Notes under the pieces: generated by a model
The model's database searches: none
Told to the model about the DNA's origin: nothing
Seen by the model: the letters and a program-made list of their open reading frames with translations, nothing else
Assembly: GCA_003508835.1 (NCBI GenBank)
Contig: PUFA01000545.1
Location: 147,035-211,034 of the forward strand
Source of the DNA: Eonycteris spelaea
Lineage: Eukaryota; Chordata; Mammalia; Chiroptera; Pteropodidae
Direction: 5' to 3'
Length of the DNA stretch: 64,000 nt
Position numbers and translations under genes: made by a program
Shown: piece after piece, positions 10,851 to 21,828 of the stretch
How positions within the stretch are numbered: the stretch's first letter is position 1
How the letters are laid out: each line of letters opens with the position of its first letter

Positions 10851-11449
10851 CTCTAGGGAAGGAAATTGGGAGACTTGGAAACAGTGGTGAAAGAGAGATT
10901 GACTTTTGACTATGTGCCCTTTTGTACTATTTGTTTTTCCCTCTCTCTCCTCTCTCTCTCTCTTTTTTTTTTACCATGGTGTGTATTATCAATTAAAAAA
11001 AAAAAATCTCCGCCATCGATTTTCTCTGAATCATGCTCATTAGGCCTGGTGTTTTCTGTGACATGGTGTTGCCACTGGGAAGCTGTTGGTTTTGAAATGC
11101 TGACCAACTCTTGGTGAAGTTCTGAATGAAACAAAATACAATATGCTTTCTATTTACATGGTGCTTACCTTTCTGAACAATTCCATGTACATAAACGCTG
11201 TGCAAAAAATATTATATCTTTATGAGTAAAGAGAGCTAAGTTCTCAATTCTGATAGTTATAAACAGTCTTTCTACCTACATGAATGTCTGGTGGATCTGG
11301 AAGGCCATAAAGGATGCAGGACAGTCTCGTGCGTTGCAGGTGTGCAGCATCCCTGGCCCTTGCCCTGTAAATGTTAGTAGAATGCCCTGATCAGTGCAGC
11401 ACCCACATTTCCAAAATATCCCCTAGGAGGCAGTGTCATTCCTTTGAGA

Positions 11450-11830
11450 ACCACTGCTCTAGCTGCTCCCTCTGCTTGCAAAGTTCTTTCCTTAGATGTT
11501 TGCAGCTGGTTGCCTCTTGTCATTCAGAGCTCAGCTTGAATGTTATCTCCTCTCAGAGGGCTGTCCTGACCACCCTATCTACAGAGCCACGCCATTCACT
11601 CTACCACATTGCCCAATTTTGATTCTTTGTGCAACATTTATCACTATCTGCTATCTTTCTTTTCTCGATTTATTGTCTATTTCCACCTATCAGAATGTAA
11701 GATCCATGAGGAGACAGATTTTGTCTCTTGTTCACAGCTGTGTCCTCTGTGCCTAGAACACTTGCTGGCACATAGTGCTCAGTAATGGTTAATTAGATGA
11801 GTGAAGGAAGGATGGAATGAATAAAAGAAG
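11450..11830 (+). repeat. L2 LINE 3' end
   Basis: Classic L2 3' end: 'gcttgaatgttatctcctct', 'tgtaagatccatgaggagac', 'gcctagaacacttgctggca', ending in the 'gagtgaaggaagg' tail. Confidence 0.85.
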
Positions 11831-11834
11831 AAAG

Positions 11835-12595
11835 GACAAAAGGAAATTTTATTCAGTTTTACAAGTTGGCAAAGGTTAGCAGAACATAACGTCTTCATGA
11901 AATTATTTATTTAGATCATATATGATAAATAGGAAAAAATTAAATTCACATTAGTTCACGTGAATAACATCAGCCTTGTCAGAAATTGGATATTTGCCAT
12001 TTTAAGTTTCCAGCCACATCTATAATTCTAAAGTGAACTGTGATATTTGTCGGAGACATTTGCTTTGTCCCCAGTTATCGTTTTCACTATGTCTTCAGCA
12101 GCAGTTTTGGCAAAGGTTCAGCAGCTCTAACCTTTGCAGTTAAGTATAACACTATAAAATATGGTTTATACAACTTTTGCATTTTTATTCTTGGCACACT
12201 GTATTTAGCTTTAGGCAATGCTTGAATGTCCTTCCATTCCGCTTCAAAATTTTTCATGATGTTGAAGCAGAAGGATTTCATATCAAAATGTACGAGCCTT
12301 TTCATTCATTCATTCAGTTACTGATTTATTCACTTTACAAATATTTATTGAATACTTACTCTATATCAGCACTATTCTGGGGATACAAATGCCACTTAAT
12401 GCAATTTAATTTGCTCCGATTACCAGGCCATAGTAATCCAAATGTCAAAGGTTTTCCATGGTATTCACATGATCCTTTAGTTTCTTTGCCATTGATATTT
12501 TTATAACATTAAGATATGGTCCAAGTGATGGAATAATAAATTTCTCATACCTATCTGAAGACCTAGACTCATCGCATTTTAATCACTCCACCTCT
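11835..12595. other. No gene recognised
   Basis: AT-rich sequence with scattered short frames and no similarity that I recognise, except a short ancient-repeat motif at 12300-12390 ('tttattgaatacttactcta'). Confidence 0.5.
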
Positions 12596-12599
12596 ACAC

Positions 12600-13390
12600 A
12601 TTTTACAATTTATGTACAGTAAACTTACCTTGTTATTTTTGAGGTAGAGTTCTAGGAGTTTTAACACATGTATAGATCTATGTGACTACCACCACCACAC
12701 TCAGGATATGGAACCGCTCGATCAAACACCAGAATTCTCATGTCCTGCCCCTTTACAGTCAAGGCCTTCCCCATCCTCAGCCCTGGGCAACCACTAATAT
12801 GTTTTTTTGTCCTTATAGTTTTGCCTTTCAAGAATGTCATATAAATGGAAGCATACAGCATGTAACTTTTTGAGACCGGCTTCCTTCACTCAGCCTAATT
12901 TCTTTAAGATTCATCCATGTCATTGTGTCCATCAGTATCTTCTTCCATTTTATTGCTGAGTAATATTCCATTCTGTGGATGTAACACAATTTGTTCATCT
13001 ATTCATCTTTTGGTGGACAATTGGGGTGATTCCAGTTTTTGGCTATTATGAATAAAGCTGCTATGAACATTAGTGTATAGGTATTTCTAAGAAAATCATC
13101 TCCCTTTCTTTAGTACATAAAAGGTAACATTCTATATCTTTGGCACTTTTGCTTTTTTCACTGTATACTGCATCCTGTGAGTCACTCCAACCCAGTTCAT
13201 AGAGATTTTAATCTTTTTTTTTTACAGCCACATAGTATTCTACCGTATGGATGTATCATAGTTTATTCAACCACATTCCTACTTATGGACATTTAGGTTG
13301 TTTCCAATATTTTGCAATTATAAATGATGTCATAATAAATAACCTTGTGCATATGTATTTTTGTATTGATGGGGGTTTGTCTTCATCCAC
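12600..13390 (-). repeat. Old antisense L1 3' regions (two adjoining pieces)
   Basis: Antisense L1 ORF2 C-terminus and 3' UTR wording: 'attgctgagtaatattccat', 'ggctattatgaataaagctg', then a second piece with 'ccacatagtattctaccgta'. Both are diverged and untranslatable. Confidence 0.75.
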
Positions 13391-14128
13391 TGTTAAACTA
13401 TAAAATCACATTTGTTAATAGTGACCCATGGTGAGTTCAACAGAACACAAAACAAGAAAAAATAAAGCACAGGCCTAACTCCTAATAAAAACTGTAAGTG
13501 CTTTTATATGCTTCCTGTAGTAAAGATTTACCAACTTCTGGAAATCATGTATTGATGTACCAATGAAAAGAATGCATTGATGTAAAGGGACCTTCAAGAT
13601 ACAAGGAGCCATACTGGTGCTCTGGGTTGTGAAGTGCTTCTCAAAATGCTAGTGATCATTGGCAATGCACAGATGGAGGAAACAAGAGGCCAGAGTGCTG
13701 GGTAGTTGGTCGTGTGAATGTTGAAATCACTGAGAATGACGGGAGAAGTTGCGACAAAGAGGACAGAAAGTGAGTCAAGAACTAAAGCCTTCATGAAGGA
13801 GAGCAGTGGCTAGGAGGGTGGCAGAAGATTACCACCAAGATTGGGAGAGGGTGAAATAACGTGATGATACGAGCTAAGGAGGAACCAGAAATTTCTCAAA
13901 AGTGGGGAGGACCAATGATCAGAAAGTGGCTTTCAGGAGCAAGAGAGCTCCAATTCCACTCCCCTGGCACTCTCTAAGGCATTTAGCTGCGGGAGATGAG
14001 ACAATAAACAGTCTGTACTTTAGAGGCACCAGCAGACAGCCAACGTGCCAGTTACAGCAGGATGTAGGGGGAACATCCTGAGGAGAGGTTTGAGGCTATT
14101 GGGATTTAGCACATCACAGCCTAGCAGT
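13391..14128. other. Unassigned sequence before the telomeric tract
   Basis: No gene, tRNA or familiar repeat seen. It is moderately GC and purine-rich on the plus strand, unlike the AT-rich surroundings, and ends against the telomere-like repeats. Confidence 0.5.
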
Positions 14129-14178
14129 TCTAACCTTAACCTAACCCTAACCCTAACTTAACCCTTGTCTTCACCCTA
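14129..14178 (-). repeat. Interstitial telomeric repeat tract
   Basis: The plus strand reads CTAACCTTAACCTAACCC followed by CTAACCCTAACTTAACCC: about six CCCTAA-type units, with a further 'cacccTAACC' unit after a short break. The vertebrate telomere repeat is thus on the minus strand as TTAGGG. Degenerate units at both edges suggest age. Confidence 0.9.
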
Positions 14179-14639
14179 ACCTGCTGGTAGGGTCCAGGTG
14201 TTGAAATGTAAAGTGTTCCTTTACTTCTAGGTCAGCTGGTGTTGGCAGCAGCAATGAAGGTAGCAGCAGCTGGTCGCAATGAGTCATGGAGTCCTTTGCT
14301 ATTGGGGCCCTGAAAATGGTGTTCAATGTCTCTTCTGGGTGGTCTCTCAGACTAAGCCTGAGGGCCTGGTTGGGGTCATAAGGTTGAGCTCTTTTTGCAA
14401 GTGTGGCATGTATGGTTCCAGTGTTTAACATCCCCAACTAGAGACTAATCATACCACAATATGGCCGTGCTGCTGCTATTTTGCATATAATTTGCATGAG
14501 GTTTGTTGCATTTAAAAGATGTCAAAGGTAAGGCTGACTGACTACTTAGCCAGACTTCATGGGGCAGTAGTACCTGCTATATGTTTTTTAGCTTTGCGGA
14601 TCCGGAAACTCAGCTTTATCAGTGTACCCTGATGTGAGC

Positions 14640-14858
14640 TAGTTTAGGGGACTGATTCTTGATCTGTCCTTCTAGTCTCCTTTGCTGCTTCTTCCTCATT
14701 TCCACAACCTCAGTCCTTGAGCCTCTTCTCTATTTAAACTGATTTCCATGGTGACCTCATCTAGTCTCACACCTTAAAATACCATCTATGTCCTGATGAC
14801 TTTCAAGTATGTATCTACAGCCTGGAATTCTGCCTTGATTCTCATACCCAGATTCCTC
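14640..14858 (+). repeat. L2 LINE, piece 1 of 3
   Basis: L2 ORF2-region wording such as 'gtgacctcatctagtctcac' and 'taccatctatgtcctgatga'. The same L2 continues after the two LTR insertions. Confidence 0.8.
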
Positions 14859-15413
14859 TGAAGGGAACCGAAGTTATGCCACCCTGAAGCTGCTTTTTTG
14901 GGAATATTGGTTTTAATCTATTTATTTAGAAACAAGACTCAGGAAGAACTTTTGACTCTCCTTTACTTGCCCAAGAGATTCAAACAGAAAAACCTGCTTC
15001 AGGAAGGAAATCTTAGGATGTTTGCCTTAGCCTGAATAGTTTAATTTGAATTAAGAATGCTAAATAAGAGAGCTTCAAGCAAGTGCTTGTTAGCTAGACA
15101 CCCCTGTGTTCCATTGTTTGAGTTGCCTAGCAAGAAGTTGCCTGCCACACATGTTCTGATGTTTCTCAACTACCTGTAAATCGAACATTTTCACTTCTGA
15201 AACCTAATACCCTGTCCTCCCCTTTTCTCCTTTGTCCACAAATGCCATATATACTCAATGTTGCCTCACTGTCAGTAGAATTTTCATGCTTATGTGAATT
15301 CCCCATGAGCATGTATGAAAATTTTTAAATATTTTCCTGTTAATTTGTCTGTTAATTTGATTATTAACCCAGCTAGAAGAACTTAGAAGGTGGGAGGAAA
15401 AGTAGTAATTACA
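14859..15413 (+). mobile_element. Solo LTR inserted in L2 (sense)
   Basis: It starts TG at 14859 and ends CA at 15413, and interrupts an L2 that resumes immediately afterwards. It contains 'tgccatatatactcaatgtt' (a TATA-like stretch) and the terminal motif 'ttattaacccagctagaaga'. No internal retroviral region is attached. I saw no convincing short flanking duplication. Confidence 0.7.
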
Positions 15414-15776
15414 TTTTTTAGTCCCCATACCTCCTTAATAGCTCCACTTGGATATTTAATGGGCATCTCAAGCCTAATATGTCTCAAACCAAATCCCTGA
15501 TCTTCCCCACCAAATCTGCCCTCCCCTAGCCTTCCCATTTGAGTAAATGGAAACTTGTTGTTTTTTGTTTTGTTTTGTTTTGTTTTTTGGTAACTCATGC
15601 CAAAAATCTCATAGTTATGCCTGGCACTTATTTTTATCTTTATAATTTATCATATCCTACTTATATTATTGGAATTTCCTCCCAACGGGTTTTTCTGCTT
15701 CCACAATTGTCCCCTTCCCTGCTTTCTTCTTCTTTATAGATTTTATTATGGTATGATATACTATTATAGGGGGACA
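15414..15776 (+). repeat. L2 LINE, piece 2 of 3, with TTTTG repeat
   Basis: L2 wording 'agctccacttggatatttaa' and 'gggcatctcaagcctaatat'. A TTTTG microsatellite at about 15558-15590 breaks it. Confidence 0.8.
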
Positions 15777-16347
15777 CTGTAACTTTCCCCTCCCCCCTTA
15801 GTTCTTCTGGCTAGTCAAATAATTTAAGTGATAACAACAGATTAACAGGATAAAATCATGTTTTAATACCTGTGCACCAGGAATTCGCATAAGCATAAAA
15901 ATTCCAAAGATAGTGAGGCAAGATGAGTTATATTTTGGACTAAGGAGAGAGAAGTATGGGTCTGAAACTTCAAAGGGAAAATAGGTAATTCACAGGCAGA
16001 CGAAAAAAGAGTAAACATTTGGTAAATGAATTCGTGGCAGACCTCCCCAAAACAATGGGACCCAGAGGGGAGTCTAACAAACTGACCTTTGATTGGTTCC
16101 TCCCTGTCTGCCACACTTAGTTCATATTATGCTAAGGTAAATATGCTGAGATTCCTTCCCTGAAGAAGGTTTTCCTATCTGGATTCCCTTAAGCAGATAA
16201 GGAGTAGTTAAGAAACAAGCAAACAAACAAAAAAATCCCCAAACCCCAAAACTCTTCTTGAGTTTGTTAGGCTTTTCTTGCCTTCAGCTAGAAATAGTCT
16301 GTAAGCCAGGGTAGCACTTTCTGGAGAGACTCCTTCTGAACCCCTAC
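15777..16347 (-). mobile_element. Solo LTR inserted in the same L2 (antisense)
   Basis: It begins TGTAACTTTCCCC and ends CCCCTACA. The plus-strand start 'agttcttctggctagtcaaa' is the reverse complement of the terminal motif of the LTR at 14859-15413, so the two are the same family in opposite orientation. Confidence 0.7.
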
Positions 16348-16520
16348 ACTATGTATTTCCTTAAAAACTCTGTTTCTCTTTAGCCCATCAGAATATAAGC
16401 TCCAGGGCAAGGGTTTTGTCTGTTTTGCATACTTATATATTTTTGGCACTTAGAATAGTGCCATGGCACATGGTAAGCTAGTAGGCACTCAATAAATATT
16501 TGTTGAATATATGGATTAAT
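16348..16520 (+). repeat. L2 LINE, piece 3 of 3 (3' end)
   Basis: 'agaatataagctccagggca', 'gtaggcactcaataaatatt', 'tgttgaat': the classic L2 3' end, completing the element split by two LTRs. Confidence 0.85.
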
Positions 16521-16824
16521 AAATGATCCAACTTATAATATACTGACATATGAATCAGAATGTCTGTTTATTAATTGACCATGAAAAATATGACTTCTTG
16601 GAAGATCCGAATACTCACACTAGATATTCAGGGCACTCTCTTCCCTTTCGGGGATTCTTTATAGGCTATGAGAAGTACACACTACAATGAGAAGTTAGGG
16701 AAATATATTTAGATACTCTTTACAGGTAATGCTATCAACCCATCTTATTTGTAGGAATATGCCTTCCTATTCAATTGTAATATGCATGAAAGTTACGCTG
16801 GAATCATCCCTGCATTGGTCTCTT

Positions 16825-16828
<4 letters not shown>

Positions 16829-16877
<49 letters not shown>
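16829..16877 (-). repeat. Long poly(T)/(A) run
   Basis: About 48 consecutive T. No retroposon body could be assigned to it. Length is unreliable in any assembly. Confidence 0.9.
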
Positions 16878-16879
<2 letters not shown>

Positions 16880-17099
16880 TTTCCATGTAGAAAAAACAAA
16901 GATAACTTCTAAATGCTGAACTTGAGTAAATTGGTGGGTGGCAATGCAATTAACTGAGATGAAGAAGGACTTTAAGCTTATTGACCACCCTATGAGAATA
17001 ATTTAGACTGAAAGTGAGATACAAGTATAAAATATGAAAGGTGTTAAAGCTATGGTAAATCTAATTTGAGAGCTTGTTCCATGTATTCAAACTGTTACA

Positions 17100-17495
17100 C
17101 CAAGAGCAAAGTCTATTATGGCAGAGACTGTACACTAATGTCTGTGAGCTCCTCTATGTTTTCTAGCTTTCCTTTTAGCCAAGTGAGGCCATGTGTTTTG
17201 TTCTGGCCAAAGGAATGTGAGTGAAATTGATAACTTTCATTTCCAGGTCTAGCTCATACAATAGACTTCATAATTTTTCATGCTGAATCTCTCTGCTGTC
17301 GGACTCTGAAATGGCAGAGCACAAAGCAAGGAACTTGGGCTCTTGAGTTCACCACTTAGAAGAAACCTATCTAGGAGAGTTATTCAGACGGGGACCATCT
17401 CATGGGACTTTGTGAGAGTGAGAAATAAACTTTTGTCTTAAGCCACTGAAACTTCAGAGTTTATTTGCTACTAGAGCAGAGTCTGATCTACTCTG
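17100..17495 (+). mobile_element. LTR-like element, family unassigned
   Basis: It ends with 'gagagtgagaaataaactttt' (19 of these bases form a polyadenylation-signal context) followed by 'ttaagccactgaaacttcag' and 'gagtctgatctactctgatt', an arrangement common to mammalian ERVL/MaLR-type LTRs. No coding content. Confidence 0.5.
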
Positions 17496-18640
17496 ATTAA
17501 CACTGCTATGCACTGCTATCCACAGGAAAGCCATCTAAACCTGAGCTATAAGTAAAGATTTAAGAGAAGCACTTAATAACCTGTCAGTTATGTTAAGGAT
17601 TTCTTTCTCAGCTTTATGAATAGATGAGCAATGCTTACAAATAATTACTTTTGCTCAAGAAAGTCACTGACTTTCATTTAAAAAAAGCCATCACTTGACT
17701 ATTTGAATCCCCCCCCCAAAAAAAATCTGTGACCTTCTGGAAAAACCTTCAATCTGAATGATCATAAACATAATTAGAATTGACTTGGAACAATCCAAAT
17801 TTATGCTTTTATGACAAGCTTCATCAGTGTTGTACCATGCAAGAGGAACTGAGTGCAATGTTTACAAAAGATGTAGCTGCAGCACATGTACCTTAAGAGA
17901 GGTTGTGAGTTTAGGGTATTAAGTGGTTTTTATTATCTGGATTATCTAGTTGTGAATTCAACTGGTGAACTTGCTGAAAACAAGTAGGTGGCAATGGTGA
18001 GTGGCTAATTGTGCCGATTTAGTTCCTCCAGGTAGCAGATGCTAAAATGGAATTAGGAATGCAAGATGTTGATTGGGGATAACGCCTGTGAAAGATTAAA
18101 GGGCAGGGAGCAAGACTGGGCAGGGAAACCCCAGACTATGATGCAAATCTGACACATGTGATGAAAGGGTGGGGGAAGGAAGGGGATTTGGACTGAATTG
18201 CTTTAGACTGTGAGACAGGTGTAACAAAGCCTTAATTAACACAGTGGGGAGTTCTGGAGGAAAGACTGCCTGTTGGAAGAATCCCATGTTGGGCAGAAAT
18301 GGCCAGGCCCTAGTACTGCCACCATGCTCAGCCATTGGCTGGAGCCTTTCAAGGAAAAGCGTGGCCTTGTCAAGACTGCTATGGCTGACCTTAGAAGTTA
18401 CTGCAGCTGGAAGCTGTCAGCTGTCAGCTAACTCTATTTCTCACAGATATATGGTAAATTCTTCCTCGAAGGGAGAGCTAAGCCATGTACCTCCATGCCT
18501 GCCACAGTCTACTCTCCGTGCTGCATGGACTCACTTCTCCAAACCTGTTCAAAGTTCCTGTGGGCCTCCCTTCCTGAGGGGGAATGTAGAAGTGTTGGTT
18601 TTAGGAAAGAACTATAGCCCACCCTGCTGCAGTTCTTCTC
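17496..18640. other. No gene recognised
   Basis: No repeat family or gene assigned. The longest plus-strand open frame of the window (18244-18864) starts here but runs into an antisense L1 piece and resembles no protein, so it is not called. Confidence 0.5.
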
Positions 18641-18950
18641 AAAGTTGCCACTGGTTCTCATCTTCTCCTTTTTCCACTATTCATTCTATCTTCATACTGA
18701 TTTTCTGCCTCTTTATCTTATTGATTACTGACAAAAGAATGTTGAATTTTCCAATTATAATAGCAAGTGTGTTTATTTCTCCTTGCAGTTCTCAGTTTTG
18801 CCTCACTTATTTTGATGCACTGTTGTTAGGTACATATATACTTAGGATGGTTATGTCTTCTTGAGAATTAACCCCTTTATCATTATGTAATGCTCTTCTT
18901 TATTCTTAATAGTATTCCTTGTTCTGAATCCAAGTTAGTCATCTTTGGTC
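18640..18950 (-). repeat. Antisense L1 ORF2 fragment (endonuclease region)
   Basis: 'cctttatcattatgtaatgc' and 'ttccttgttctgaatccaag' are typical antisense L1 endonuclease-region wording. Confidence 0.65.
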
Positions 18951-18959
18951 ATTTCCTGT

Positions 18960-19445
18960 CCCTCATTTCCCACAATATCCAGTGCATTAGCAAGTTAAGG
19001 TCCTATCTGTTCTTTGAACATGCCAAGGTATTTCCACCTGCAGTTCCCTCTGCCTGAAAGGATCTTCTCCTTGTCTTTCCATGGGGATCCTTCCTCAAAC
19101 CTCAGTTTAAAGATTATCTCTCCATACTAGAATTATCAGGGTGATCACTTCATAAATTGTGTAAATGTTTAATTACTATGTTGTATACCTGAAACTAATA
19201 TAGTATGTCAACTGCAAATGAAAAATTTTTTTAATTAAAAGAAAAAAAGGTTGTTTTCAGAGAGGACTTCTATGAACACTCTCTTATACTGCTTCATAGT
19301 GCCCTGTATTTCCTTAACATCACTTAAAAAGTCTGTCCCTATATATTTATTTGTTTTATGTCTGTCTTCCTTATTGGTATGTAAGCTCCAGGAGTGGAGG
19401 AGTTTATCTGTTTTATTCCTTACTATATGCCTAGTAAGTCATATG
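18960..19445 (+). repeat. L2 LINE split by an L1 tail
   Basis: L2 piece 18960-19128 ('ttccacctgcagttccctct') and piece 19246-19445 ('gcttcatagtgccctgtatt', 'tgtaagctccaggagtggag') flank an L1 3' end. Confidence 0.8.
19130..19245 (+). repeat. L1 3' end inserted in L2
   Basis: 'agggtgatcacttcataaat', 'gttgtatacctgaaactaat', 'atgtcaactgcaa', then A-rich tail. A severely truncated sense L1. Confidence 0.7.
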
Positions 19446-19544
19446 TTCAAAATGAAAGAAGAAATCAGTGAAAAAATTTCCTGATAATTTATTGTTTTCT
19501 ATCATTGAATAAAACAATTTTATTTTATTTTTTATTAATTTTAT

Positions 19545-19706
19545 CATTTTATTTTTAGGTGAAGCAACCCTTGGTTGACCTCACGGATTGCAAGGACCTT
19601 GTCAGTTTACAATCCCTTATTTTTTATGCCTACAGTACCTGGTCTTCCTAGGTGGTCTCCCATCTAAGTACTAACCAGGCCCACCCTGCTTAGCTTCCGA
19701 GATGAT
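19545..19706 (-). mobile_element. 5'-truncated 5S rRNA-derived SINE with a distinct tail
   Basis: Minus strand from 19704: 'atctcggaagctaagcaggg', then 'cctggttagtacttagatgg', then 'ctaggaagaccaggtactgt'. That is the 3' two-thirds of 5S rRNA. Unlike the element near 2.1 kb there is no tRNA part, and the 5S body is followed by about 80 nt of other sequence ('gggattgtaaactgacaagg', 'tgaggtcaaccaagggttgc') before an AT-rich end. It shares the 'cctaggaag' change near the 5S 3' end with the first element, so both belong to the same lineage of 5S SINEs. Confidence 0.8.
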
Positions 19707-19829
19707 AAAACCATTAAAAATTGTGGATTAGGAAAGTAAGGAAGACCCTTAAGAAAATCAAGTTCCATTAATATGGTAAACAAGGTCAATGCTTCCGAAC
19801 TGCATTAGTTAACATTAATTTTAATATTA

Positions 19830-20265
19830 ATTAGTATCACTAAACAGCAGCAGTAACAAAGTACCCAGATTGAAGTACAGACATTTATTGTCTCCAGTCC
19901 TAGGGGCTGAAAGTCTGAGAACCAAGGTGTAGGTAGGGTTGGTTTCTTTGGAGGGCTTATGAGAAAGAATCTTTTTCATGCTTCTTCTCCTAGCTTCTGG
20001 TGGTTTGATGGCAATCTTGATGTTCCTTGGTTTGTAGATGCCTTCATCCTCACTGGTGTTTTCCCTATGTCTTCATCTCTGTGTCCAAATTTCCCCTTTT
20101 TAAAGAACATCAGTTATATTGGATTATGGACCACCCTAATGACCCTATTTTTAAATGTGATTATCTCTATAACGGTCTATTTCTAAATAAGGTCACATTC
20201 TGAAGGTACTGGGAGTTAGGAATTCAACATATCTTTTTTGTGGGAATAATTCAACCCATAACACC
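19830..20265 (-). mobile_element. MaLR (MLT1-type) LTR, antisense
   Basis: The plus strand has 'gacatttattgtctccagtc', 'attggattatggaccaccct' and 'aaggtcacattctgaaggta', ending 'aattcaacccataaca'. This is the reverse of the usual start of this LTR class (TGTTATGGG...). Confidence 0.75.
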
Positions 20266-20698
20266 TTTTTGAGGAAGAAGAAAAAATATTAGAATATCTG
20301 TTTATTTTTACCAGAAGTAAGATGTTAATATTTAATATATGGATTGACATCATGAACATGCGTGCTCACTTAGTCTATGTCTCACAGTCAGGGTCTGAAA
20401 ACAGGTTACAGGGTACCCTGCAAGAGGAGTGGAAGTTCTACAGCAACATAGGGTTTGGCAATGGTGCCATACTCATTCTTTCATTTCTAGTGTATTGAAA
20501 GGTTTTGCCATTTACTATGCCAAGTTAAGTGAATAATGCATAATGTGATCTTGTTTTGATTAGACTAACCCTTACAAAATGTAACAGTGGATTTAAAAGA
20601 TTCCTGTAAAAATAAACAAATAAATACCCTCTGGCAAACCTCCCAAGAAACCCAGCCATAGAATAAAATAAAATCAATATTGCAGTACAAATGAATAG

Positions 20699-20760
20699 CA
20701 AAAAAAAAAAAAAAAAAAAAAAAAGGAAAAAGAAAAAGAAAAAGTAGAGTAAACGGAAAG
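20699..20760 (+). repeat. Poly(A) and AAAAAG tract
   Basis: About 25 A, then AAAAAG units, directly before the L1 5' end. Confidence 0.9.
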
Positions 20761-20974
20761 CAAAATTAAGGTGGCAGAAGAAGTCCAATAACCAGAAACA
20801 TGGGGAGTAAGAGACGTCCTCAGATATCTCTTCTTGAACAAAATAAGCTGACATGCTAAAACTCAACAAAAAAACCCAAACTGCACACCAACACATCTGA
20901 TTGTGGGATCTGTGCATAAGAGCTAACACAGTTGGAACTCCAGGTGTCGGGAGGTGGACTGGGAGAAACAAAGA

Positions 20975-21600
20975 AGCTGCCCCTCACAGACTCTGGTGCT
21001 CCCCACAGGAGGAGGAGGAGGGGAGAAGGCATGGTGACTTCCCTGATCAGCCAGCCTGGAAGTGCTGGGACTTCTAGCAGCTGGCAGCAGGGCAGAAAGC
21101 AGAAAAGCAGGATGACAATAGAAAAACAGAGTTGATTTTTACCGGGCCCAGATCCAAATCCAGGCTGAGCTGCAGGACCCAACCCAACCCAGAGGGCCCT
21201 CCCCCATATCTCCGGACAATCACCGTGGAGCCCCAGGGGAATCTGAGCAAAGCTGCCAAGACTGAAGCAACCTCTTGCAGCCTCTGGAGCTCCCTGCAGG
21301 AGGAGGGGGTGGGGAGAAGGTGCAGAGACTTCCTGAACAGCCCTGCCTGGAAAAGCTGTAAGCTTCACGTGGCCGACCAGTGGCAAGGCCCCGTAATCAG
21401 GGCAGAAAGCAGAGAATCAGGACAGGGCGACAGAGAAACAGTAGTTGATTTTTACCAGCCCAGGTTGCAAAACTGAGGCTGACCGCAGCCTCCAACCCAA
21501 AACCCAGAGGGCCCCTCCCCCCATACCCTCCAAGGACCAATCACCCAGAGCTCCAGGGGAATCTGAGCAAACACTGCTGAGACTGTCGCTGACACTGACA
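20975..21600 (+). promoter_or_regulatory. L1 5' UTR tandem monomers (two units)
   Basis: Two GC-rich units repeat with a spacing of about 290-320 bp. Anchors: 'ctctggtgctcc' at 20991 and 'ctctggagctcc' at 21282; 'ggcagaaagcag' at 21091 and 21401; 'ggggaatctgagcaaa' at 21236 and 21556. Tandem promoter monomers are known from mouse L1 but are not the human arrangement. They presumably drive L1 transcription. Confidence 0.85.
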
Positions 21601-21828
21601 GGGACTGAAACTGAGGTAGCGGCGTGATTAAATATCTACAAGAAAATTATAAAGACATTACTTAAGCTTTATATACAGCACAGATGCAAGAGGCTTAGAC
21701 GCCACATCCTGGAAACCAAAAGAAAGTGCCCTCTTTGCAGCAGCCTAAAGAGAGACCTTTTTATAATAAATCTTTTGGAAAAACAACTTGCATTAATGCT
21801 CAGACAGAGTAATAGTCCATAAAACATC

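Noticed and set aside
14171..14437. 88-codon minus-strand frame beside the telomeric tract
   Set aside because: No recognisable similarity and no supporting gene structure.
16767..16949. Frame encoding a run of lysines
   Set aside because: It is the poly(T) tract read on the other strand.
18244..18864. Longest plus-strand open frame outside the exon 1 region (206 codons)
   Set aside because: The second half is an antisense L1 fragment and the first half resembles no protein; no promoter or splice context.
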